Positions 1 through 8,776 of a stretch of 64,000 nucleotides of DNA are shown piece by piece. A model generated the notes under the pieces. The model saw only the letters and a program-made list of their open reading frames with translations. It did not search any database and was not told the origin of the DNA. Position numbers and translations under genes: made by a program. The DNA lies in the NCBI GenBank assembly GCA_011050615.1, contig DRFJ01000047.1, forward strand, positions 1 through 64,000. Reading direction: 5' to 3'. Position 1 is the first letter of the stretch. Every line of letters starts with the position of its first letter. This stretch comes from Bacteroidota bacterium. Lineage in GTDB: Bacteria > Bacteroidota > Bacteroidia > Bacteroidales > VadinHA17.

Positions 1-223
1 CCCTGTTACTGTCTGCCAGCTGTAAGAGAGCCACTTTATTGTGTTTGCCTTTACTGAATTTGGGTTTTGTTTCGGTATCAAAACCAATAACGCTGACTGA
101 TTCCAGCATTCGCAGGCTTTCCTTGAGTTTACCGGGATCATCAACCAGTACTATTTCGCCCTTAAACCCTGAAACCGGATATTCCACCAGGTCTTTCTTA
201 TCTATATTCTCCTTAAAAGTCAT
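1..223 (-). CDS. 3'-5' exonuclease (RNase D/WRN-like DEDD family), partial
   Basis: The reverse strand reads inward from ATG at 223 and runs off the left edge, so only about 74 N-terminal residues are visible. They include the DEDD exonuclease motif I core GFDTETKP, whose Asp and Glu bind catalytic metals, followed by a LLQLAD strand, as in the 3'-5' exonuclease domain of RNase D and WRN. The start follows an AGAAAGGAG ribosome-binding site and overlaps the last 11 bases of the upstream DUF5063 gene, which implies translational coupling. The ORF track does not list it because it is truncated; the listed plus-strand ORF 39-260 is its shadow. Family is fairly sure; the substrate (RNA or DNA) is unknown. 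Confidence 0.8.
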   Translation of the reverse strand, partial: MTFKENIDKKDLVEYPVSGFKGEIVLVDDPGKLKESLRMLESVSVIGFDTETKPKFSKGKHNKVALLQLADSNR

Positions 224-827
224 CACCGTTCTCCTTTCTGAAATCATTCTGGCGCCGTGATATTATCCAATCAGATTTATCACTGTCAGCCCTGCTTCCT
301 GTAGCAGTACCGCCGATTTTTTCAGAATCAATCAAAGCAAAGTGCACTGCTCTTATTGTATTTACCAGTGTCTGCCCCCAGTAAAGCCTGAAGTTCTCCC
401 TGCATTCCCACAGTGCATCATTCATTAGTTCAGGGGTAGCCACCCGGTATACCATAAGGAAATCCCTGATATCCTGGTATATATCAGCCAGGTTCTCTGC
501 AAGGTCGCCATAAACAAGTTCTTCAGTTGAATCCATATCATGGTTTACATCAATATAATCATTTGCGGCACCAAATTTAAGAGTGAGATTATCCTTAATA
601 AGCTGCCAGTCTTCCTCTTTGACAAATTTTTCAGTTCCTTCATCAAGTTTTGACTCAATATCAGGCAGATATAAGGCTTTCAGATACAGAAGGGGTAATA
701 ATTTCTGTAAAACCATTAAGAGTTTATGTCCGTCCGCAGAAGATGCTTCTTCAAGTAAGCGGCAATATTCGTTTGCCACAGCGGTAAATTCTATAACTTT
801 CCGTGAATAGACTACATTCTCATTCAT
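213..827 (-). CDS. DUF5063 domain-containing protein
   Basis: This 204-residue, acidic, probably all-helical protein has no signal peptide or membrane segment, so it is likely cytoplasmic. The sequence matches what I remember of the Bacteroidetes DUF5063 family: a helical N-terminal half, an ENLADIYQDIRDF stretch, then WxxRxxFxxYWGQxLVNxxRAxH near the C-terminus. It lies directly upstream of and overlaps the exonuclease gene, an arrangement I recall as common for this family, which hints at a linked nucleic-acid role. No biochemical function is known to me. The basic tail after residue 175 is low in complexity and probably disordered. Confidence 0.75.
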   Translation of the reverse strand: MNENVVYSRKVIEFTAVANEYCRLLEEASSADGHKLLMVLQKLLPLLYLKALYLPDIESKLDEGTEKFVKEEDWQLIKDNLTLKFGAANDYIDVNHDMDSTEELVYGDLAENLADIYQDIRDFLMVYRVATPELMNDALWECRENFRLYWGQTLVNTIRAVHFALIDSEKIGGTATGSRADSDKSDWIISRRQNDFRKENGDDF

Positions 828-973
828 AGGATAAATTTTGAGACAAAATTAATTCAAATAAATGATAATAACGAAAGGGTGTTGAACCGAGCCTGGTGAG
901 TTCCCGGGCTTTCGGGGGCGAACCCTGCGGGTTCGGCGGATCCAATCGTCAAACTGCCGGAAGGTTTACTTAA
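828..973. other. Intergenic region with a GC-rich inverted repeat
   Basis: The gap between recQ (which ends here on the minus strand) and the DUF5063 gene. Bases 890-960 are clearly richer in G+C than the flanks and contain a perfect 7-bp stem with a 3-base loop (CGAACCC-TGC-GGGTTCG, 919-935), next to a second imperfect GC hairpin (903-918). There is no T-tract directly after the stem on the minus strand, so it is not a classical terminator. It could be a short palindromic repeat or a structured 3' end of recQ. The remaining AT-rich bases 828-880 probably carry the promoter of the DUF5063 gene. Confidence 0.4.
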
Positions 974-2887
974 TCAGGAGTTCCAGATGAGGTTTTGCTT
1001 ATCATCCTTCAATATTTTATCGTGATCGAGCAGCCATCGTATAACTTTAATTGCTTTTTCCTCGTCGGTATCCAGTTTAGACAGTAGCCTGTCAGCCGGC
1101 ATCTCTTCTTTCATCAGTACCTCCTTTATGCCATCAAGTATCTGGTCAAACTCATATTTACTCAGATCAAGTTCATTGCGGCTCATACAAACATCACACA
1201 TGCCACACCTCACTGATTCCTGTCCGAAATAATCCAGCAGCATACTGGCACGGCACCTTGTCTGTGAGGTGACATATTTAAGCATCTCGTTCAAACGGTC
1301 AAGGTATTTTTCTTTTACATCTTTATGGTTTTCAGGTGAAATATAAAGAGATTTCCTGTCGAGGCGCTCTTCTGTAAATATTATCAGGGCTGTTTTTTTA
1401 CCGGGTATATAGTTTATTATATCGCGGCTGCTAAGCTTAACAAGGAATTTATATATTACATCGCGAGACAGACCTGACTTTTTCGCCAGTATTTCTTCGT
1501 TAACCGGCACGTATTCTGTAAACATTCCGGTATAGCTTCTAAGGAGCAATTTTATAAAGCCATCCATTGCAGCGTTTGCCACCTGGAATTTATACAGATC
1601 GTCGCGACTTACTTTAAAATGGATCCTTGAAGGATTATTCAGTTCCTCAGTTAATTCCAGATATTTTTCTCTTTCAAGAAATTTAAGGCTATTATATGCC
1701 TGGGTAACTGAAAGCCTGTATTTAGAGACAAACTCGGCCAGATTAAAATCATACACGATATTCTTACCACTTCCAATTGGTATTTGCAGGTAGTTGCAGA
1801 GCAATTCATAGATATTCTTTATATAATCCACGGCAGGGAATTTTGCATTCACCCTTTCCTTTGCCCGGTCAATATCGCTTTCATAATATAACTGGACGGC
1901 CCAGGCTTTTTTCCCGTCTCTTCCTGCCCTTCCGCTTTCCTGGAAATAAGATTCAACAGAATCGGGTATATCCCAGTGGATAACAAAGCGCACATTTGCC
2001 TTGTCGATCCCCATGCCGAAGGCATTTGTTGCAACTATTATCCTTGGTTTGCCTGCAGCCCAGGCATTTTGTTTTCGCTCTCTCAGTTCCCTGTTCAGGC
2101 CGGCATGGTAATAATCTGCCGAGATCTTACCGGCAACAAGGAATTGAGCTATTTCCCTTGTTTTCTTCCTGCTTCTTACATAAATGATACCGGATCCCTG
2201 GACTTTCTGCAAGGTGTCGAGTATATATTTATTCTTATCCTCCACCTTTCGTACCAGGTATACCAGGTTTTTTCTTTCAAAACCTGATTTCAATACATTT
2301 CTTTGCCTGAACTCCAGTTTATCCATAATATCCTCAACCACCCTGGAGGTCGCAGTAGCAGTGAGGGCAAGAATCGGAACATTTTCACCAAGCAGTTTCC
2401 GTATGTCAGCTATATACAGGTATGAAGGTCTGAAATCATAACCCCACTGCGATATACAGTGAGCTTCATCAACTGCAACAAGTGACACATTCATTGCTGC
2501 TGCCCTTTTTTCAAAAATCCAGGATCTTATTCTTTCCGGGGAGATATAGAGTAACTTATAATCTCCATAAACACAGTTATCGAAGGCTATATCTATTTCT
2601 TCCCTGGTCATACCCGAATGTATAGCCATAGCTCTTACTTCCATATGTCTGAGTTTATCCACCTGGTCCTTCATGAGTGCTATAAGTGGTGTAATTACAA
2701 TACACAATCCGTCAGATGCAAGTGCAGGTATCTGGAAAGTAATTGATTTCCCTCCTCCGGTGGGCATCAGCCCGAGGGTGTCCTTCCCTTCGTCAATCGA
2801 CTTAAGAATCTCTTCCTGCAGAGGCCTGAAAGAAGTATATCCCCAGTAACGGGTCAGTATTTTTTTATATTCATCCAGGCGATTCAT
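974..2887 (-). CDS. recQ: ATP-dependent DNA helicase RecQ
   Basis: 637 residues. It unwinds DNA 3'-5' in recombinational repair. Superfamily 2 motifs occur in order: Walker A MPTGGGKS (about residue 40), the DEAH box VDEAHCISQWG (about 140), LTATAT (motif III, about 175), and IVATNAFGMGIDK and QESGRAGRDG (motifs V and VI, about 285-335). A zinc-binding block follows with C-x16-C-x2-C-x2-C type spacing (CRASMLL...CGMCDVC) near residue 555. No HRDC domain is evident, which fits the shorter RecQ versions of Bacteroidetes. The gene is separated by 147 bp from the divergent guaB, so both probably have promoters in that gap. Confidence 0.95.
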   Translation of the reverse strand: MNRLDEYKKILTRYWGYTSFRPLQEEILKSIDEGKDTLGLMPTGGGKSITFQIPALASDGLCIVITPLIALMKDQVDKLRHMEVRAMAIHSGMTREEIDIAFDNCVYGDYKLLYISPERIRSWIFEKRAAAMNVSLVAVDEAHCISQWGYDFRPSYLYIADIRKLLGENVPILALTATATSRVVEDIMDKLEFRQRNVLKSGFERKNLVYLVRKVEDKNKYILDTLQKVQGSGIIYVRSRKKTREIAQFLVAGKISADYYHAGLNRELRERKQNAWAAGKPRIIVATNAFGMGIDKANVRFVIHWDIPDSVESYFQESGRAGRDGKKAWAVQLYYESDIDRAKERVNAKFPAVDYIKNIYELLCNYLQIPIGSGKNIVYDFNLAEFVSKYRLSVTQAYNSLKFLEREKYLELTEELNNPSRIHFKVSRDDLYKFQVANAAMDGFIKLLLRSYTGMFTEYVPVNEEILAKKSGLSRDVIYKFLVKLSSRDIINYIPGKKTALIIFTEERLDRKSLYISPENHKDVKEKYLDRLNEMLKYVTSQTRCRASMLLDYFGQESVRCGMCDVCMSRNELDLSKYEFDQILDGIKEVLMKEEMPADRLLSKLDTDEEKAIKVIRWLLDHDKILKDDKQNLIWNS

Positions 2888-3040
2888 AAGGGATCTGCTA
2901 AGGGTAAAATATTATGCTTTACATACAAAAATAACAACTGTAATTCAATTTTTTAGCCATCTTAAAAAATAAAAGACAGCTGTTAAGTCAATCATCATTT
3001 TTTTGTATCTTGCGCCATCTAAAACAAATACCGCTTGCTT

Positions 3041-4507
3041 ATGTCTTTTCTTGATGATAAAGTAGTTATGGAGGGTATAACTTTCGATGATGTTCTGCTT
3101 ATCCCAGCCTATTCAAAGGTTCTGCCCCGGCAGGTGAATACAAGCACAAATTTCACCGGGAATATCACTCTGAATACACCTATAGTCTCGGCCGCCATGG
3201 ATACTGTTACTGAAGCCGAGCTGGCCATAGCAATTGCCCGCGAAGGAGGCATTGGGGTTATTCACAAGAATATGTCCATTGGGAAACAGGCCTTACAGGT
3301 TAAAAAGGTTAAGAGAGCAGAAAATGTTATGATACTTGAACCGGTAAGTATAGGTATTGATGCCACGGTATCAGAAGCCCTGCATTTGATGAAGGAATAC
3401 AAGATAGGTGGCATACCGGTCATTAAAGATAATAATGTCCTGGTTGGTATTGTGACCAACAGGGATCTCAGGTTTGAAAATGAGATGACCAAGAAAATAT
3501 CCGAAATAATGACCAGGGATCTTATTACAACCGATCAGGAAACCGACCTTGACACGGCTGCCCACATACTTCAGAAGCATAAGATTGAAAAACTGCCTAT
3601 AGTAAATGAGAAGAATCAGCTAGTAGGTCTTATTACCTATAAAGACATTACCAAGACAAAGGACAGACCTTCATCATGCAAAGATAATAAGGGAAGGCTC
3701 AGGGTTGCAGCAGCAGTCGGCATAGCCCCCGACACCCTTGAAAGGGCTGAAGCCCTGATCAAGGCAAATGTGGATGCACTGTCAATTGATACTGCTCATG
3801 CCCACACAAAAAATGTGATGCATATCCTCAGGGAAATAAAAAGAAACTTTCCGGATATTGAGGTAATAGCAGGTAATATTGGCACTTCGGAAGCAGCAAA
3901 AATGATGGCTGACGAAGGTGCTGATGGTGTTAAAGTAGGCATTGGGCCAGGATCGATTTGCACGACAAGAATTGTTGCCGGTGTTGGTATACCGCAGCTT
4001 TCAGCAATATACAATGTCGCAAAGTATTTACAGGGATCAGGGATACCCATAATAGCCGATGGAGGGATCAGATATTCAGGTGACATCGTTAAGGCCCTTG
4101 CTGCAGGGGCTGACTCAATAATGGCTGGTTCACTTTTTGCAGGGGTAGAAGAGTCGCCGGGCGAAACAATCATCTATAATGGCCGCAAGTTTAAATCCTA
4201 TCGCGGCATGGGTTCAATAGAGGCCATGCAGCAGGGATCGAATGACAGGTATTTCCAGGATATCGAGGATGATATAAAGAAACTTGTCCCTGAAGGTATA
4301 GCAGCTAGAGTACCTTATAAGGGCACCTTATCGGAGGTTATTTACCAGATGATTGGCGGACTCAAAGCCGGGATGGGCTATTGCGGTGCCAAAGATATTG
4401 AAGAACTTAAGAAAGCACGCTTTGTTAAAATTACTCACTCAGGAATAATTGAAAGTCATCCACACGATGTAACAATAACAAGAGAGGCCCCTAACTACAG
4501 CAGGTAA
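3041..4507 (+). CDS. guaB: Inosine-5'-monophosphate dehydrogenase
   Basis: Oxidises IMP to XMP with NAD+, the committed step of GMP synthesis. I take the ATG at 3041 (MSFLDDKVV, 488 residues) rather than the tracked TTG at 3035, because IMPDH proteins normally begin with this MSF..DK segment. The TIM-barrel N-terminus ([15 protein letters not shown]) is followed by two CBS domains (about residues 95-210), then the catalytic loop GPGSICTTR with the nucleophilic Cys, the [10 protein letters not shown] phosphate-binding segment and the RGMGSIEAM flap region. It leads the 3.0-10.3 kb run and is followed by PPIase genes after 25 bp, so it may share their transcript. Confidence 0.97.
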   Translation: MSFLDDKVVMEGITFDDVLLIPAYSKVLPRQVNTSTNFTGNITLNTPIVSAAMDTVTEAELAIAIAREGGIGVIHKNMSIGKQALQVKKVKRAENVMILEPVSIGIDATVSEALHLMKEYKIGGIPVIKDNNVLVGIVTNRDLRFENEMTKKISEIMTRDLITTDQETDLDTAAHILQKHKIEKLPIVNEKNQLVGLITYKDITKTKDRPSSCKDNKGRLRVAAAVGIAPDTLERAEALIKANVDALSIDTAHAHTKNVMHILREIKRNFPDIEVIAGNIGTSEAAKMMADEGADGVKVGIGPGSICTTRIVAGVGIPQLSAIYNVAKYLQGSGIPIIADGGIRYSGDIVKALAAGADSIMAGSLFAGVEESPGETIIYNGRKFKSYRGMGSIEAMQQGSNDRYFQDIEDDIKKLVPEGIAARVPYKGTLSEVIYQMIGGLKAGMGYCGAKDIEELKKARFVKITHSGIIESHPHDVTITREAPNYSR

Positions 4508-4532
4508 AAATCCTGAAATCAATTGTTTTACC

Positions 4533-6500
4533 ATGAAGATCAGGAAAGCCATAACTTATACAATTGCTTTAGTATTTACACTTAACTCAAATGCCCAGAA
4601 ACCTGACGCCCTGTTGAGGGTTAACGACAGGTCAGTAAGTGCAGATGAGTTTAAATGGCTTTATCTTAAAAACAATACCGGTGAACATTACTCGGATATA
4701 GAGGAATATCTGGAATTATATATCAATCTCAGACTAAAAGTTGAAGCAGCTGAAGATGCAGGTATACACGAGAGGCCTTCATTTAAGGCTGAACTGGAAG
4801 GATACAGAAAGCAACTGTCAAAAAATTACCTGACAGATCATGAGCTTAAAGACAGGCTGATAGAGAAGGCATATGAAAGGTACAAAACAGAAATTTATGC
4901 CATGCATATTCTTATCAGATGCCCTGCTGATGCACCACCTGATGATACCTTACAGGCTTATAAGAGAGCCCTGAATATCAGACAGCGCTTAAGGCTTGGA
5001 GAACCTTTTGAATCAGTTGCCAAAGGAGCCAGTGATGACCCTACGGCAAATATTAATGGAGGGAACCTGGGCTATTTTACAGTTTTTCATACACCCCTGC
5101 CTTTTGAAAATGCTGTATACAGGATGAAACCCGGGGAACTTTCTATGCCGGTGAGAACAGCGAGCGGGTATCATATAATTAAGGTTCAGGATAAGAGAAA
5201 AAACCAGGGAAGGATCAAGGTGGCTCATATAATGAAGTCGACCCCTCCGGGAAGTACAGAAGCAGCAAGGATGAGGGCCAAACATGAAATTGACAGCCTG
5301 TACCACTTGCTCGAAAACGGAGCTGACTTCAGTGAACTGGCAAGAAATAATTCTGATGACATTATGTCGGCCGCCAACGGAGGTGAACTTCCCTGGTTCG
5401 GAAGCGGAGAAATGGTACATGAATTCAGTGTGGAAGCTTTCAAACTTTTAAGAGATAATGATTACACTGAACCGGTAAAGACTGTATACGGCTGGCATAT
5501 AATAAAGAGGCTCGATAAGGAAGCCTTGCTTTCCGGCCCGGAAGCAAGGAAATTCCTGGAAGGCAGACTTTCCAATTCGTACCTGATATCAGAAAGTAAA
5601 AAATCATTTGCCGAAAAACTTAAGAAAGAATATAACTATAGGCTGAATAAAAAGGCACTGGAATGGTTCTATGCCATTGCCGATTCATCTTTCAGGTACG
5701 GCAGGAAATATAACCTGCCGGGTCCCATACCGGGCGACATACTCTACTCATTTGCCTCTGAACAATGCACAATGCACGAATTTGCCACTTATATAAGTCA
5801 GAACGGTAACCAGGCACCAGACTACAATAATGAAGTTTTTATAAATGCCTTACTTGATCAGAAAGTGTACAAGGACCTCCTCGGGTATGAGAATTCAATC
5901 CTGGAAAAGAAGTACCCTGAATTCGGCTTCCTTATGAATGAATTTTATGATGGCATCCTTCTCTTTGAAATTTCGGACAGCCTGATATGGAAGAAGTCAG
6001 AAAATGACAGCACCGGGCTGAAGCATTACTATAATACCAGGAAAGAGGAATTCATGGATGCACCAAGAGCCAGGGCGAGGATATATGAAATCGATAAGAA
6101 TGCAGGAAAAAGAAAAACAAGAAGGATTCTCAGAGTCATCAGAAGGCACCATAACAGGGACAATTATTACCAGAAGGTAATGGCTGAAGCAATCACAGGA
6201 AAAGACACTCTTGTTAAAATTACCGAGGGGATTTTTGAAAAAGGCGAAAATACATTTCTTGATAATATAAGATGGAACAGGGGCTTAAATCAACAGCAGG
6301 GTAATAATGGTACAATACTTGTTGACATTCTGGAAATTGAAAAGGATAGATATAGAGACCTTGAGGATGTTAAAGGGTTAATCATCAATGGTTACCAGGA
6401 ATATCTTGAAGCACAATGGCTAAGGGAATTGAAAAAAAAGTACGAAGTATCAGTTAACAGGAGCATAATGGAAAAACTTAAAGCGAAAACAGGGAAATGA
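4533..6500 (+). CDS. Periplasmic peptidyl-prolyl isomerase with two parvulin domains
   Basis: 655 residues with an N-terminal signal peptide ending near NSNA-QKPD, so exported to the periplasm. Two PpiC/parvulin rotamase domains are visible: the first around residues 120-230 (MHILIRCP ... GGNLGYFTVF ... GYHIIKVQDKR) and the second around 235-340 (VAHIMKSTP ... GGELPWFGSGEM ... GWHIIKRLDK). A long helical C-terminal half without recognised motifs follows. It is probably a SurA/PpiD-like chaperone that helps outer-membrane proteins fold. The next gene overlaps by 4 bp (ATGA), so they are co-translated, and two further envelope genes follow. Confidence 0.88.
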   Translation: MKIRKAITYTIALVFTLNSNAQKPDALLRVNDRSVSADEFKWLYLKNNTGEHYSDIEEYLELYINLRLKVEAAEDAGIHERPSFKAELEGYRKQLSKNYLTDHELKDRLIEKAYERYKTEIYAMHILIRCPADAPPDDTLQAYKRALNIRQRLRLGEPFESVAKGASDDPTANINGGNLGYFTVFHTPLPFENAVYRMKPGELSMPVRTASGYHIIKVQDKRKNQGRIKVAHIMKSTPPGSTEAARMRAKHEIDSLYHLLENGADFSELARNNSDDIMSAANGGELPWFGSGEMVHEFSVEAFKLLRDNDYTEPVKTVYGWHIIKRLDKEALLSGPEARKFLEGRLSNSYLISESKKSFAEKLKKEYNYRLNKKALEWFYAIADSSFRYGRKYNLPGPIPGDILYSFASEQCTMHEFATYISQNGNQAPDYNNEVFINALLDQKVYKDLLGYENSILEKKYPEFGFLMNEFYDGILLFEISDSLIWKKSENDSTGLKHYYNTRKEEFMDAPRARARIYEIDKNAGKRKTRRILRVIRRHHNRDNYYQKVMAEAITGKDTLVKITEGIFEKGENTFLDNIRWNRGLNQQQGNNGTILVDILEIEKDRYRDLEDVKGLIINGYQEYLEAQWLRELKKKYEVSVNRSIMEKLKAKTGK

Positions 6501-7351
6501 CAAGAATAATAACATTCTGCAGTTTATTTCTTATTATGGCTGCATGCAACAAATACAATAACAATGGCAATCGTGAACTCGTTGCCCAGGTGGGTGACAA
6601 ATACCTCTTTGCCGACCAGATACCCATAAACAAGAATAACGGCTTCAGTAAGGAAGACAGTATCAGTATTGCCCGCAATTATATAGACAGGTGGATCAGA
6701 AACGAACTGATCCTGAGCAAGGCTGAAGAAAATCTTTCGGAGGAATACAAGACGGAAATCAACACCAAGCTGGAGAAAACCAGGGCAAATCTTATGATTT
6801 ACCAGTATGAGCAGCAAATGATGTTGCAAAAAATGGATACCACCGTAGGGGAGCAGGAAATAATGGATTATTATGACAATCATTTACAGAATTTCACACT
6901 TCAGCATAATATACTGAAGGCATTATTCCTTAAGCTCCCGGTTGAGGCACCAAATATCGACAGAGCAAGATCATGGTTCAGGTCAGATAGACAGGATGAT
7001 ATTCAAAGCCTCGAAGGTTATGCCTACCAGTTTGCAGAAAAATATGATGATTTTGGAGAAAACTGGATAAGCATGAATTTCCTCTTAAGGGAACTGCCTG
7101 ATAATATCAAAAATGAATCATATTTTCTCAGAAACAACCAGTATTATGAAACAAGCGATTCAGCATTTCATTACCTGGTAAATATTCGTGACTTCAGGCT
7201 CAAAGGATCAATCGCACCACTCGAATATGTGAAGAATGATATAAGAACCATTATATTGAACAACAGGAAGATAGATTTTCTCCAGGACCTTGAAACAGGC
7301 ATTTATAATGAGGGTATCAGGGATAATAGTTTTAAGGTTTTCAAGGAGTAG
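6497..7351 (+). CDS. SurA_N-like lipoprotein without a parvulin domain
   Basis: 284 residues starting with a lipoprotein signal whose lipobox is IMAAC-N, so the mature protein is lipid-anchored at Cys17 or so. The segment VAQVGDKYLFADQI followed by ARNYIDRWIRNELILSKAEENL resembles the N-terminal chaperone region of SurA/PpiC proteins (VA.VG...L...D). I cannot find the GG.LG / G.HI signatures of a catalytic parvulin domain. It starts inside the stop codon of the preceding PPIase (ATGA overlap) and precedes another SurA-like gene, so a shared chaperone role is likely, perhaps as a non-enzymatic partner. Function is inferred. Confidence 0.7.
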   Translation: MTRIITFCSLFLIMAACNKYNNNGNRELVAQVGDKYLFADQIPINKNNGFSKEDSISIARNYIDRWIRNELILSKAEENLSEEYKTEINTKLEKTRANLMIYQYEQQMMLQKMDTTVGEQEIMDYYDNHLQNFTLQHNILKALFLKLPVEAPNIDRARSWFRSDRQDDIQSLEGYAYQFAEKYDDFGENWISMNFLLRELPDNIKNESYFLRNNQYYETSDSAFHYLVNIRDFRLKGSIAPLEYVKNDIRTIILNNRKIDFLQDLETGIYNEGIRDNSFKVFKE

Positions 7352-7426
7352 AAAGAGGAGTAATGAATTTTGAAGAAAATAGTAAAGTTTTAATGCATAG
7401 TTTAAAAATAAGGAATAATAAAAGAA

Positions 7427-8776
7427 ATGAAAATATTTAATCACATATTTATCAGTCTGTTAATCTGTGTTTTAATCAATGGTACCGCCTCATCACAGTA
7501 TCTTATTGATGAGGTATCTGCCATTGTTGGGGATGAAACAATATTTCTGTCGGATATTGAGAACATGGTATTGCAGCAGGTGACAATGGGAGACAACCGG
7601 CCTGAGGAGGTAATACGGTGTGAAGTTTTTGAAGACCTCCTCGTACAGCTTTTATTTCTGGACCAGGCAAGGATAGACAGCATTGAGATTTCGGGAGACA
7701 ATATAAACAGGATGCTTGATGAGAGGTTGAATGATTTTGTCTTGCGTGCCGGCTCGGAAGAGAACCTCGAGGAATACTTTAAAAAGAGTATGGTTGAGAT
7801 CAGGAGGGATCTGAGACCCATGATGGAAAATCAGCAACTGGCTTCACAGGTTCAAAGCAATCTGGCATCGGGTATAAACATAACTCCTGAAGAAGTAAAA
7901 AGATTTTACGAATCGGTTCCCTCCGACAGCCTGCCTCTAATGCCTGCCCGTGTTAAAATCAGCATAATACAGATTGATCCTCCCGGACTTGAGCAAAGCA
8001 AGATTCAGACCAGGCAACAGTTGCTCGATCTCAGGAGGAGGATTGTTGAGGGAGAAAGTTTCAGGGCCCTGGCCGTATTATATTCTGAAGATGAAGCTTC
8101 TGCAGCAGCAGGCGGAGAAATAGGCTTCCAGGTACGGGCGAACCTTGACAAGGCGTATGCCGATGAAGCATGGAGCCTTAAGAAGAACCAGGTATCAAAG
8201 ATCATTGAATCAGAATTTGGCTTTCATATAATTGAACTCATTGAAAGAAGGGGAGATATGGTGAATACGAGGCACATTCTCATCAGGCCGAAGATTTCAC
8301 AGGGACAATCAATAGAAGCCAAGAACAGGCTTGACAGCATTGCAAATCTTATTCGCTCCGATTCATTGAGTTTCCAGGAAGCAGCATACAGGTTCTCAAC
8401 ACACAAGGACAGCAGGATGAATGGAGGGCTTTTTGTCACACCGGATACCAGGGAAAGCCTCATAGAAATTGACAGGCTGCCCCGGGAAATGTATATGGTG
8501 GTCAGGGATATGAATATTAATGAAATATCTGAAGGATTCAGAATGCAGGATGAGAGCGGAAATACCGTTTTCAGGATAATAAAGCTCAACAAGCAGACTG
8601 AGCCGCATGTAGCCAACCTGAAAGACGACTATAATTACCTTCAGGAGCTTGCGCTCGCTAACAAAAGAGCGGGCATTTACCGGAACTGGATAGAAGAAAA
8701 AATGGAAATGACCTATATAAAGATCAGTGACAGGTTTAAAACATGTAATTTCAGGAACAAAGGATGGCTGAAGTGA
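7427..8776 (+). CDS. SurA-like periplasmic PPIase/chaperone
   Basis: 449 residues with a signal peptide (hydrophobic stretch, cleavage after TASS-Q). The N-terminal chaperone module starts DEVSAIVGDETIFLSDIE, typical of SurA. Parvulin domain 1 lies at about 180-280 (RVKISIIQI ... AGGEIGFQV ... EFGFHIIELIERRG) and a second, more degenerate one at about 280-400 (NTRHILIRPK ... NGGLFVTPD). SurA escorts unfolded outer-membrane proteins across the periplasm to the BAM complex. The 75-bp gap before it may hold its own promoter. The downstream OstA-like gene overlaps its end by 13 bp, tying it to lipopolysaccharide and outer-membrane assembly. Confidence 0.88.
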   Translation: MKIFNHIFISLLICVLINGTASSQYLIDEVSAIVGDETIFLSDIENMVLQQVTMGDNRPEEVIRCEVFEDLLVQLLFLDQARIDSIEISGDNINRMLDERLNDFVLRAGSEENLEEYFKKSMVEIRRDLRPMMENQQLASQVQSNLASGINITPEEVKRFYESVPSDSLPLMPARVKISIIQIDPPGLEQSKIQTRQQLLDLRRRIVEGESFRALAVLYSEDEASAAAGGEIGFQVRANLDKAYADEAWSLKKNQVSKIIESEFGFHIIELIERRGDMVNTRHILIRPKISQGQSIEAKNRLDSIANLIRSDSLSFQEAAYRFSTHKDSRMNGGLFVTPDTRESLIEIDRLPREMYMVVRDMNINEISEGFRMQDESGNTVFRIIKLNKQTEPHVANLKDDYNYLQELALANKRAGIYRNWIEEKMEMTYIKISDRFKTCNFRNKGWLK

